64,000 bases of DNA from JAXJSP01 sp036310005 (lineage in GTDB: Bacteria > Bacillota > Clostridia > Oscillospirales > Acutalibacteraceae), in contig JAXJSP010000012.1 of assembly GCA_036310005.1 (NCBI GenBank), positions 1-64,000 on the forward strand. Direction: 5' to 3'. Shown here one piece after another: positions 16,669-24,605 of the stretch. Numbering within the stretch: the stretch's first letter is position 1; each line of letters starts with the position of its first letter. The position numbers and the translations under genes are program-made. The notes beneath the pieces are model-generated. The model saw nothing but the letters and a program-made list of their open reading frames with translations. It was not told the DNA's origin and searched no databases.

Positions 16669-17508
16669 ATGACTCAGGTCATATCTGTAAAGTTTAAACA
16701 AACAGGAAAATCATATTATTTTGATCCTGAAAACATAACATACAAAAAAGGGCAGTTTGTTATTGTAGATACAGCAAGAGGACAGGAATTCGGCGAAGTT
16801 GTAGCCGAAAACAGCGCTGTGCCTGATGAAAGCGTTGTAAAGCCTTTAAGAAAGGTTATAAGAATTGCAACGCAAAACGATATCCGTCAGGGTGAGGAAA
16901 ACCGCAGAAAAGAAAAAGAGGCTTTTGATTTTTGCGAAAAGAGTATTTTAAACCGGGGCCTCGATATGAAACTTGTCGATGTCGAATACTCGTTTGACCG
17001 TTCTAAAATTTTATTTTATTTTACAAGCGACGACAGAGTCGATTTTCGAGATTTGGTAAAAGATTTGGCGGCACAGTTTCACACACGCATTGAGTTAAGA
17101 CAAATCGGCGTAAGGGACGAGGCAAAAATGCTCGGCGGACTCGGAATCTGCGGTCAACCGTATTGCTGTTCGAGATTTCTCGACGATTTTCATCCCGTGT
17201 CAATCAAAATGGCTAAGGAACAGGGACTTTCACTAAACCCGACAAAGATTTCGGGCTGCTGCGGACGACTTATGTGTTGCTTGAATTACGAGCAGAACTG
17301 TTATGAAGATTTGTCAAAAACAACCCCGAGAGCCGGCGCTACCGTAAAAACACCGCAGGGTATGGGAACGGTAATTTCTTCATCAATACTTGAGCAGTAT
17401 TGTAAAGTTAAAATCGACGGAAGCGATGCTTTAACAACATTTGACTGCAAAGATGTCACCCCTGTTAAGGCGGATAAAAACAAAAAGGCTGAAATTTCCG
17501 ATAAATAA
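16669..17508 (+). CDS. ricT: PSP1-domain protein RicT (YaaT)
   Basis: 279 residues with the PSP1 C-terminal-type domain. The cysteine-rich centre (GGLGICGQPYCCSRFL near 160 and SGCCGRLMCCLNYEQNCYEDL near 195) is the RicT signature. In Bacillus subtilis RicT forms a complex with RicA and RicF that carries 4Fe-4S clusters and promotes RNase Y-dependent RNA maturation, biofilm formation and sporulation; that is established for the family, and function here is inferred. The start is an ATG after CGGAGG. Neither ricA nor ricF is in the window. A ferredoxin gene follows after its own promoter. Confidence 0.93.
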   Translation: MTQVISVKFKQTGKSYYFDPENITYKKGQFVIVDTARGQEFGEVVAENSAVPDESVVKPLRKVIRIATQNDIRQGEENRRKEKEAFDFCEKSILNRGLDMKLVDVEYSFDRSKILFYFTSDDRVDFRDLVKDLAAQFHTRIELRQIGVRDEAKMLGGLGICGQPYCCSRFLDDFHPVSIKMAKEQGLSLNPTKISGCCGRLMCCLNYEQNCYEDLSKTTPRAGATVKTPQGMGTVISSSILEQYCKVKIDGSDALTTFDCKDVTPVKADKNKKAEISDK

Positions 17509-17522
17509 TATAAAAAATAGGC

Positions 17523-17551
17523 TTGAAAATACAATCATTATGTGGTATTAT
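17523..17551 (+). promoter_or_regulatory. Sigma-A promoter for the ferredoxin gene
   Basis: TTGAAA (17523-17528) and TATTAT (17546-17551), 17-bp spacing, about 50 nt before the ferredoxin start. Confidence 0.8.
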
Positions 17552-17606
17552 ACAAATGATAAAAGAGCAATAGCTTTTGACATTTTTCCAAAAGGAGTGT
17601 TTTATT

Positions 17607-17777
17607 ATGGCATTTAAAATTAGTGACGAGTGCATTATGTGCGGTGCTTGTGCATCTGCTTGCCCTGCTGATGCTATCAGCGAAGGCGATACACAGTACA
17701 ACATTGATCCTGAAGCATGCCTTGACTGCGGCTCTTGTGCAGCAGGTTGCCCTGTCGGTGCTATTTCAGAAGAATAA
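17607..17777 (+). CDS. 2[4Fe-4S] clostridial-type ferredoxin
   Basis: A 56-residue electron carrier with two CxxCxxCxxxCP motifs: CIMCGACASACP near residues 10-21 and CLDCGSCAAGCP near 37-48, giving eight cluster cysteines. The start was set at 17607 because AAAGGAG lies 11 nt upstream and the protein then begins MAFKISDEC, as clostridial ferredoxins do. It is monocistronic, with its own promoter and terminator, inserted between ricT and trmN6, which adjoin more closely in Bacillus. Confidence 0.97.
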   Translation: MAFKISDECIMCGACASACPADAISEGDTQYNIDPEACLDCGSCAAGCPVGAISEE

Positions 17778-17804
17778 TTCACAAGTTATACATAAAAAAG
17801 AGCA

Positions 17805-17848
17805 AAAAGGAGATGCTTCGTCAAAGAAGTTATCTCCCTTTACTTTTA
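17805..17848 (+). terminator. Terminator of the ferredoxin gene
   Basis: A composite hairpin: AAAGGAGAT (17806-17814) with ATCTCCCTTT, plus an inner GCTTC/GAAGT pair, followed by ACTTTTA. Confidence 0.75.
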
Positions 17849-17881
17849 TATGGAGAAAATTGGCATTAAGGAGATGTTTTT

Positions 17882-18595
17882 TTGGACAAGTTGCAGCCGA
17901 TAGGCGGAAATTTAGAAATTTTTGTAAGCAAAGAACACCGCTACGGTACAGACGCTGTTATGCTCTCTTATTTTTCAAAAGTTAAAAGCAAGGACAAAGT
18001 CTGCGAACTCGGCACGGGCTGCGGCATTATTTCGCTGCTTTTGTCAAGAGAACAAAAACCGCAGATTCTTGCAGTCGATATCCAACAAAACGCGATTGAC
18101 CTTGTTCAAAAATCTATCGAATATAACAAGTTAAACAATATTACGCCCTTGTGCGCAGATTTAAAAACGCTTAAAGGCAAACAAGATTTTGATGTCGTGA
18201 TAATGAATCCGCCCTATAAAAAAGCAAACGCGGGACTTCATTCGGACAACGACTCGATTAAAATTGCACGAAGCGAAATTATGTGCAATTTGTCGGATAT
18301 CATCGACTGCGCAGACAGGCTGTTAAAATATTCGGGCAGACTTTGTATGTGTCAGCGCCCCGAAAGAATGACCGACTTAATCTGTGCTATGCGGGACAAA
18401 AAAATTGAGCCGAAAAGAGTGAGGTTTGTTCACATAAGAGATAATAAAGAGCCGATGCTTGTACTCGTTGAGGGGATAAAAGGCGCATCCTCCGGCTTAA
18501 AAGCCGAGCCGCCTTTAATAATTGAAAAACACGACGGTACTTATACTGACGAGGCAGAACAGATTTATGCCTTGTACAGACAGGCAAGGGGGTAA
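17882..18595 (+). CDS. trmN6: tRNA1(Val) adenine-37 N6-methyltransferase-like protein
   Basis: 237 residues of a class I SAM-dependent methyltransferase of the YabB/TrmN6 type. The SAM-binding loop is CELGTGCGIISLLL near residue 40, and the catalytic IMNPPYKK motif lies near 113 (NPPY, amino-methylating enzymes). Start is a TTG with GGAGATG upstream. It is followed after 4 bp by rsmI, the same neighbour order as in Bacillus (yabB next to rsmI/yabC). Confidence 0.9.
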   Translation: MDKLQPIGGNLEIFVSKEHRYGTDAVMLSYFSKVKSKDKVCELGTGCGIISLLLSREQKPQILAVDIQQNAIDLVQKSIEYNKLNNITPLCADLKTLKGKQDFDVVIMNPPYKKANAGLHSDNDSIKIARSEIMCNLSDIIDCADRLLKYSGRLCMCQRPERMTDLICAMRDKKIEPKRVRFVHIRDNKEPMLVLVEGIKGASSGLKAEPPLIIEKHDGTYTDEAEQIYALYRQARG

Positions 18596-18599
18596 ATAT

Positions 18600-19418
18600 A
18601 TGTCAAAACTTTTTGTAGTAGGTACGCCGATAGGAAACCTCGGCGACTTGTCGCAAAGGGCGATAGAGATACTAAACTCGGTTGATTTTATTGCGGCAGA
18701 GGACACAAGAGTCAGCGTAAAACTTTTAAATCATTTTAATATAAAAAAGCCGATTGTAAGTTATCACGAACATTCAAGCGACGAAAAGGAAGACTTTATT
18801 ACAAGCAGAATTTTAAGCGGAGACACTTGTGCGCTTGTATCGGATGCGGGTATGCCCGTAATTTCCGATCCGGGTGTAAGGCTTATAAAAGAATGTTATA
18901 ATCTGTCAATTCCCGTCGAGTCCGTGCCGGGCCCTACCGCGCTTGCAACCGCGCTTGCAATAAGCGGAATTGAGTGCAAAAGATTTTGCTTTGAGGGTTT
19001 TTTGAGCGTGAACAAACCGTCAAGAAAAAAGCATTTAGACGAGTTAAAAGACGAAAAAAGACTGATGATTTTTTACGAGGCGCCGCATAAGTTGCCCGCA
19101 ACGCTCAAAGATATGTATTCGGTTTTCGGCGAGCGCAATATAGTAATCGTAAAAGAACTTACAAAAATTCACGAAAAAGTAATACACACAAACTTTAAAG
19201 ACGCTATTGCCATGTATGAGCAAACCGTACCAAAGGGCGAATATGTGCTTTTAATCGAGGGTGCCGGTGAAGAAAATACACAGTATGCTTTGTCCGATGC
19301 GGTTAAGGCGGCAAAGATTTATCAAAGCGAGGGGTTAAGCGCCGCACAGGCGGCAAAACGAGCGGCAAAGGAATTTGATTTTACAAGAGGGGAAATATAT
19401 TCGTTAATTTGCAAGTAA
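18600..19418 (+). CDS. rsmI: 16S rRNA cytidine-1402 2'-O-methyltransferase
   Basis: 272 residues of the SAM-dependent tetrapyrrole methylase-fold RsmI family. It begins with VVGTPIGNLGDLSQRA near residue 5, then AAEDTR, SYHEHS, VSDAGMPVISDPG near residue 80 and VPGPTALATAL near 103. Start 18600 has AAGGGGG upstream and gives the family N-terminus. A DNA terminator follows at 19422. Confidence 0.96.
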   Translation: MSKLFVVGTPIGNLGDLSQRAIEILNSVDFIAAEDTRVSVKLLNHFNIKKPIVSYHEHSSDEKEDFITSRILSGDTCALVSDAGMPVISDPGVRLIKECYNLSIPVESVPGPTALATALAISGIECKRFCFEGFLSVNKPSRKKHLDELKDEKRLMIFYEAPHKLPATLKDMYSVFGERNIVIVKELTKIHEKVIHTNFKDAIAMYEQTVPKGEYVLLIEGAGEENTQYALSDAVKAAKIYQSEGLSAAQAAKRAAKEFDFTRGEIYSLICK

Positions 19419-19421
19419 GTG

Positions 19422-19448
19422 AAAGTATATATTTATATATACTTTTTT
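19422..19448 (+). terminator. Terminator after rsmI
   Basis: AAGTATATA pairs with TATATACTT and is followed by a T run at 19443-19448. The stem is purely A-T, apart from one G-C pair at its base, so it may be weak. Confidence 0.55.
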
Positions 19449-19457
19449 CAAAAAGTG

Positions 19458-19466
19458 TGATATAAT
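19458..19466 (+). promoter_or_regulatory. Extended -10 promoter for the lipoprotein/two-component operon
   Basis: TGA followed by a perfect TATAAT (19461-19466) forms an extended -10 element. No good -35 box lies 16-18 bp upstream. A 21-bp perfect palindrome follows at 19475-19495. Confidence 0.5.
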
Positions 19467-19474
19467 ATATCGAT

Positions 19475-19495
19475 AATATTTTTTCAAAAAATATT
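19475..19495. repeat. Perfect 10-bp inverted repeat at the expected transcription start
   Basis: AATATTTTTT, one C, then AAAAAATATT: a perfect palindrome starting about 9 bp after the -10 box. It could be an operator, an early hairpin in the transcript, or chance in AT-rich DNA. Confidence 0.55.
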
Positions 19496-19521
19496 AAATT
19501 TACAAAAAAGCGGGTGAGAGT

Positions 19522-20760
19522 ATGAGAAAAATTATTGCGTTAATTATAAGCGCGGTGTTTCTTATACTTTCTTTTTCATCCTGTTCGGTGCTTGAAAAAG
19601 ATGCACAGCAGTTAATGGGCGCACCTGTTCACACAGGCAACAACAACCTGATAATAAAAAGCGTTGAGGAATATCTGGGCGGTGACTTTTCTTTGCTTTA
19701 TCCGAGCGAGGACGAGCAGTCAAACGCCATTACAGTTTTCGGCGGCGGCACGGATGCTGCGGTGCTTTGCAAAAGCGGACCGAAACTTTTGTGTTTATAT
19801 TTAAAACAGGCAGAAACCTGGCAGGTTATAAACAGCGTCGAGTTGTCGGCGGAACAGATTTTAAACTCCGAACTTAAATCTTTCGATGCGGGAGAGGGAC
19901 TGCTCGTTTTTTATAAAAACGCCGAGAAAACCTGTCTTGATGTTTTGATTATAGACTCTGAAATCAAAAAAGATAAAACAATAGAGTGCAATTTTTATTT
20001 AGCGGCCGATTTTGATGCCGACAAGAAAGACGAAATCACCGTTTTCACCGACGATAAAACGCAACTTTATAACACCGACACAAGCGCAAGTCCGCTTGCA
20101 AGTTTAGACTATTGCGTTGATACCGAAAAATCTAATATCACAGCAGGCAAATTTTTTGACGATATAAACGCGGTTTTTATTGATGACAGCAAAAACGGTG
20201 AAATTAAATCACAAGTTATTTATCTTAAAAACAACGAGTTTGTAAAGGCGGTAGCGAGTGATGACGGAATAAGTCACTATGACGAAAAAATAGTATCTCT
20301 TGATATAAATTCGGACGGTATTACCGAAGTGCCTTTTGTATCGCTGATGCCGGGATATGACAGCGACGAGGCGGTATATTTTATAGACTATAAGCAGTAC
20401 AACTCGGTTGAGTTTGAATCGGCGGTGTCGGGCGACTTTGATTTTAACAACTCATATTACATAAACTTTCCCGACAAATGGAAAGGCAGCGTTACTGTCA
20501 AAATTGACAGCGCTAACAATACGCGGACTTATCTGTCATACAGCGAGGAGCAAAATAAATTCGGCGCAGAACTTTTAAAAGTCGGAGTATATACAAAGGA
20601 TGAATATACAAAAATCGACAAGGGCAATATAATCGAACTTTCAACACAGGGCGATAAAGTTTATGTTGCAAAAATACTGAATAAACTTAATAAATATGCA
20701 GTGGACGAAGCACAGGTAAAAGAGATGTTCAATCTTATAAACAGAGGGGATAAAAAATGA
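19522..20760 (+). CDS. Lipoprotein of unknown function linked to a two-component system
   Basis: 412 residues. The N-terminus MRKIIALIISAVFLILSFSSC is a lipoprotein signal with the modified Cys at residue 21. The exported part contains calcium-loop-like segments of the FG-GAP/VCBS type (FDADKKDEITVF near 172 and LDINSDGITEVPF near 268), suggesting a beta-propeller. No enzyme motif is seen. Its stop overlaps the start of the response-regulator gene by 4 bp (ATGA), so the three genes are translated together. The tight coupling suggests the lipoprotein is an outside sensor or modulator for the histidine kinase, which is inference. Confidence 0.8.
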   Translation: MRKIIALIISAVFLILSFSSCSVLEKDAQQLMGAPVHTGNNNLIIKSVEEYLGGDFSLLYPSEDEQSNAITVFGGGTDAAVLCKSGPKLLCLYLKQAETWQVINSVELSAEQILNSELKSFDAGEGLLVFYKNAEKTCLDVLIIDSEIKKDKTIECNFYLAADFDADKKDEITVFTDDKTQLYNTDTSASPLASLDYCVDTEKSNITAGKFFDDINAVFIDDSKNGEIKSQVIYLKNNEFVKAVASDDGISHYDEKIVSLDINSDGITEVPFVSLMPGYDSDEAVYFIDYKQYNSVEFESAVSGDFDFNNSYYINFPDKWKGSVTVKIDSANNTRTYLSYSEEQNKFGAELLKVGVYTKDEYTKIDKGNIIELSTQGDKVYVAKILNKLNKYAVDEAQVKEMFNLINRGDKK

Positions 20761-21461
20761 AAAAAGTACTTGTAGTAGAAGACGAAACAGCGATAAGAGA
20801 ATTTGTAGTAATCAATCTGGAAAGAGCCGGATATCAGACGGTTGAAGCAAGCAGCGGTGAGCAGGCACTTGAGATTTTTTATCAAAACAAGGACAGCATT
20901 AAAATTGCGCTTTTGGATATTGCCTTGCCCGGCATTGACGGTATGCAGGTGTGTAAAGAATTAAGAGCAAATTCCGAAACGCTCGGCATTATTATGCTTA
21001 CTGCACGCACACAGGAAATGGACAAGGTAACAGGACTTATGCTCGGCGCGGACGACTATGTGACAAAACCGTTTTCACCAAGCGAACTTGTCGCAAGAGT
21101 CGACTCTTTGTACCGCAGAATAGAACTGCAAATCAAACAGTCAAGAAAAATGGTAAGCGAGGAAATTACATTGGGCGAGTTTACTCTCAACACGCGTCGT
21201 CGTTCCTTGCTTAAAAACGGAAAAAATATTGAACTTACACAGGTTGAGTTTCAGATTATTGAATACTTCTTTACTCACCCCGATGTTGCACTCGACAGAA
21301 GCGACATATTAAACAGAGTCTGGGGAGAGGCATACTACGGTGAAGAAAAAATCGTCGATGTTAATATTCGCAGACTTCGTATGAAAATCGAGGACCACCC
21401 TTCGTCACCTACTCGTCTGGTTACCGTATGGGGACTCGGATATAAATGGGTGTCTGAATAA
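20757..21461 (+). CDS. OmpR/PhoB-family response regulator
   Basis: 234 residues. The receiver domain has acidic residues EDE near 8-10, the phosphoacceptor Asp54 in LLDIALPG, TAR near 83 and the conserved Lys in VTKPF near 104. A C-terminal winged helix (ELTQVEFQIIEYF to WGLGYKW) binds DNA. It is translationally coupled to the upstream lipoprotein and followed after about 37 bp by the partner histidine kinase. The target genes are unknown. Confidence 0.95.
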   Translation: MKKVLVVEDETAIREFVVINLERAGYQTVEASSGEQALEIFYQNKDSIKIALLDIALPGIDGMQVCKELRANSETLGIIMLTARTQEMDKVTGLMLGADDYVTKPFSPSELVARVDSLYRRIELQIKQSRKMVSEEITLGEFTLNTRRRSLLKNGKNIELTQVEFQIIEYFFTHPDVALDRSDILNRVWGEAYYGEEKIVDVNIRRLRMKIEDHPSSPTRLVTVWGLGYKWVSE

Positions 21462-21530
21462 GTAAAAGCGAAGATAAAAAAAGGACGGTGAGAGAAAATT
21501 TTTGTTAAACTTAAAAGTATAAAGACAAGC

Positions 21531-22901
21531 ATGCTTATAGTGTCGCTGTCTTTAATCGTGTTTGCTATGACTTCTCTTGCTGTTGTTATGGGCTTTTACA
21601 CCCGTTCTTATTATTACAGTAAAGTATATGATAAACTTGACAGTATTGCTTATTCTTACGATTATCTCGCAATAAGCAACGGTGACTTTGCCGAAAACGC
21701 AATCAACGCTGTTGCCGATTTTGATAAAAGAGATATTGCTGAATTGCAGATTTTTGATGTCAACGGGCAAATGCTTTGTTCATCATACGGACAGGTAGTA
21801 GAAGATATAATGCCTGACTATGAAAACGCCCTTATAGACTCAAAAATCGGCAGAGCGGGATATAAGTCGTCGGCAAAGGAAAATGTAATTGCCTCTACCG
21901 TGCTTATTAAAAACGAAAAAGGCGAAACGCTCGGAGCGGTAAGATGCGTTACAAGCGCAAAAGGTATTTCAAGACAGGTTTTACTTGTGGTACTGCTTAT
22001 TTTTGCGGCGGCGCTTGTAATCATCAGTATTGCGTTTTTGTTCTGCTTAAACTTTATAAAGGGCGTAATAAAGCCGATAAATAACATCTCCGATGCTGCA
22101 AATAAAATTGCAAAGGGCGATTTTAAGCAAAGAATAGAGCCCGCCGCTTTAAGCGAGATGGGTGAACTTGTAAACAATATCAACTCAATGGCTGAGGAAT
22201 TAGAGTCGAGCGAAAAAATGAAAAACGAGTTTATTTCCTCCGTGTCACACGAACTGCGCACGCCGCTTACCGCAATCAAAGGCTGGGGCGAAACCGTGCG
22301 TATGTCAAAAGATGCCGATATGCGGATAGTAGATAAGGGCATCGAAATTATTATCGGCGAAACCGAAAGACTTTCGGGACTTGTAGAAGAACTGCTTGAT
22401 TTTTCAAGATTGCAGTCGGGCAGAATGACTTTCAAAGAAGAAAGAATTGATATTCTGGCAGATTTAAGCGAGGTTGTGTATATGTATCGCAAGCCTGCGC
22501 TTGAAAAAAATATCACTTTAACATATAACGAGCCTGTATCAATCTGCACCGTCATCGGCGACGAGGCAAGAATAAGACAGGTGTTTATCAACATAATTGA
22601 CAACTCTATTAAATACAACCGATATGGCGGTATGGTTTTAGTAGAGGTCGAACAAAACGATAATTCAATAAAAATTACCGTTGCAGATACCGGTATCGGT
22701 ATACGCAGAGAAGATGTAGACAAGGTTAAGCAGAAATTTTATCGCGTTGGCTCCAATTCGTCTGTCCGCGGAAGCGGTATCGGGCTTGCGGTTGCAGACG
22801 AGATTATCAAGCACCATAACGGAACGCTCAAAGTCACAAGCGAGGAAAATGTCGGAACAAAAATCACCATTACCTTGCCTACCGTATCAAACCTTATTTA
22901 A
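21531..22901 (+). CDS. Sensor histidine kinase
   Basis: 456 residues from the ATG at 21531. Two membrane segments (about 2-22 and 149-172) flank an external sensor domain; a HAMP domain (about 170-222) leads to the HisKA motif SVSHELRTPL with phosphorylated His240, then the N, D (DTGIGI) and G boxes of the ATPase domain. The annotated ATG has no ribosome binding site. The same frame runs upstream through KLKSIKTS, a typical kinase N-terminus, to an ATT at 21498 after GGTGAGAG, so the true protein is probably 11 residues longer with a rare start codon. Confidence 0.93.
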   Translation: MLIVSLSLIVFAMTSLAVVMGFYTRSYYYSKVYDKLDSIAYSYDYLAISNGDFAENAINAVADFDKRDIAELQIFDVNGQMLCSSYGQVVEDIMPDYENALIDSKIGRAGYKSSAKENVIASTVLIKNEKGETLGAVRCVTSAKGISRQVLLVVLLIFAAALVIISIAFLFCLNFIKGVIKPINNISDAANKIAKGDFKQRIEPAALSEMGELVNNINSMAEELESSEKMKNEFISSVSHELRTPLTAIKGWGETVRMSKDADMRIVDKGIEIIIGETERLSGLVEELLDFSRLQSGRMTFKEERIDILADLSEVVYMYRKPALEKNITLTYNEPVSICTVIGDEARIRQVFINIIDNSIKYNRYGGMVLVEVEQNDNSIKITVADTGIGIRREDVDKVKQKFYRVGSNSSVRGSGIGLAVADEIIKHHNGTLKVTSEENVGTKITITLPTVSNLI

Positions 22902-22925
22902 TCTTTTCTAAGGAGGAAAGAATTT

Positions 22926-23867
22926 TTGAGCAAAAACACATGTAAAAAAACTTCAATAGGCGGACAGGCGCTGATTGAAGGTATTATGATGAGAGGCCCC
23001 AAAAAGACCGTAATGAGCGTAAGACAAAAAGACGGTGCCATTATAAGAGAAGAAGTAAAATGGGACTCTCTTACAAAGAAAAACAAGTTTTTCGCGCTCC
23101 CGATTATAAGAGGTATAGTCGCTTTTATCGAAAGCCTTGTATACGGTTATAAGGCGCTTATGCGTTCTGCGGACCTGTCGGGAATGTTAGACGAGGAGGA
23201 GGGCGAAAAAAAAGACAGCGGTACATTAATGGGAGTAATCGGCGTTGTTTCTCTCATTTTGGGTTTAGCCCTTGCAATAGGACTGTTTATTTATCTTCCG
23301 ATTGCTCTGTTTAACGGACTTGACTATTTAATAAAAGCCGATTTAAAACCGTATAAAGTAGTAATCGAGTCGGTGGTAAAAATAGCAATTTTTATCGCAT
23401 ACATCTGCTCTGTTGCTTTAATGAAAGATGTAAGACGGACTTTTATGTATCACGGAGCCGAGCATAAAACAATATTTTGTTATGAACAGGGACTGCCCTT
23501 AAGTGTTGAAAATGTCAGACCTCAACGCAGATTTCATCCCAGATGCGGAACCTCGTTTATGATTTTAATGCTTATTGTAAGCATAGTTATAAACTTCTTG
23601 CTTATTTTAATCTTCCCCGGGTTTAAAAATCACAGCATCTTATGGGGTATTGCAAAAATACTGATGATACCTTTAATCTGCGGTATCGGTTACGAACTGA
23701 TTAAATTCTGCGGCAAGAGAGAAAATTTAGTTACCAAAATAATTTCGGCGCCGGGTATGTGGCTGCAAAGAGCAACAACAAAAGAGCCCGATGACGATAT
23801 GATAGAAATAGCAATAGACGCGCTTAAAGCGGTAATTCCGGATAATCCGGAGGACGACAAACTGTGA
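22926..23867 (+). CDS. DUF1385 membrane protein (YqhQ-like)
   Basis: 313 residues of the DUF1385/YqhQ family. The N-terminal block SIGGQALIEGIMMRGP and the central MYHGAEHKTIFCYE and RFHPRCGTSF blocks are diagnostic. About four membrane segments lie between residues 90 and 270. The start is TTG after AAGGAGGAAAG. The family often precedes prmC and prfA; here it overlaps prmC by 4 bp (GTGA), but prfA does not follow. Molecular function is not known. Confidence 0.92.
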   Translation: MSKNTCKKTSIGGQALIEGIMMRGPKKTVMSVRQKDGAIIREEVKWDSLTKKNKFFALPIIRGIVAFIESLVYGYKALMRSADLSGMLDEEEGEKKDSGTLMGVIGVVSLILGLALAIGLFIYLPIALFNGLDYLIKADLKPYKVVIESVVKIAIFIAYICSVALMKDVRRTFMYHGAEHKTIFCYEQGLPLSVENVRPQRRFHPRCGTSFMILMLIVSIVINFLLILIFPGFKNHSILWGIAKILMIPLICGIGYELIKFCGKRENLVTKIISAPGMWLQRATTKEPDDDMIEIAIDALKAVIPDNPEDDKL

Positions 23868-24568
23868 TTGAAAAAGAAATAAAACTCTTTTGTCAGAAAA
23901 CGGGAGAAAGTGAGCAAAGCGTCAAAGACCGCCTTGCAAACGGTGAGCCGCTTCAGTATATTTTAGGCGAGTGGGAATTTTACGGACTTCCTTTTAAAGT
24001 CGGCAAGGGCGTGCTTATTCCGCAACCCGATACTGAAATTTTAGTAGAACAGGCACTGAAATTTGCAGATAAAAATTCAAAAGTGCTTGATTTGTGTTCG
24101 GGCAGCGGATGTATCGCGATTGCAATCAACAAATTAAGCGGCGCCGATACTACCGCAACAGAACTTTACGATGATGCCCTGCGTTATTTATATGAAAATG
24201 TAAAACTCAACAACGCACAAGTGTCAGTCATAAAAGCGGATGTACTAAAACCGCCCGAAATTAAAGACAGGTTTGACATCATCACAGCAAACCCTCCTTA
24301 TATTGCGTTTAGCGAAAAAAATACACTTTCAAAAGAAGTTTTAAGTGAGCCGCACACCGCGCTTTTTGCGGACAATGACGGATACGAGTTTTATTATGCG
24401 CTTAAAAAATATATACCTCTGCTCAAAAACGGAGGACACTTTTTATTTGAAATAGGCTATAAACAGGCACAGCGCGTGTGTGAGATTTTTAAAGAATACA
24501 GCCCCGAAATCATAAAGGACTACTCGTCAAACGACAGAGTCATTATGGGGACATACAAAGGTTTATAA
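23864..24568 (+). CDS. prmC: Peptide chain release factor N5-glutamine methyltransferase
   Basis: 234 residues; the usual length is about 280, the shortfall being in the N-terminal helical domain. The SAM motif LDLCSGSGCIAIAI lies near residue 75 and the catalytic NPPYI near 145, which contacts the GGQ glutamine of release factors. The segment GVLIPQPDTEILVE is typical of the family. Start is GTG overlapping the stop of the DUF1385 gene. The next gene, recA, has its own leader. Confidence 0.93.
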   Translation: MIEKEIKLFCQKTGESEQSVKDRLANGEPLQYILGEWEFYGLPFKVGKGVLIPQPDTEILVEQALKFADKNSKVLDLCSGSGCIAIAINKLSGADTTATELYDDALRYLYENVKLNNAQVSVIKADVLKPPEIKDRFDIITANPPYIAFSEKNTLSKEVLSEPHTALFADNDGYEFYYALKKYIPLLKNGGHFLFEIGYKQAQRVCEIFKEYSPEIIKDYSSNDRVIMGTYKGL

Positions 24569-24605
24569 TCAAGGCATAACATTATATAAGACGGAGGAAT
24601 TTAAA

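Noticed and set aside
21818..22723. A 301-residue minus-strand reading frame
   Set aside because: It lies wholly inside the histidine kinase gene, has no ribosome binding site and codes for low-complexity Ser/Ile-rich sequence.
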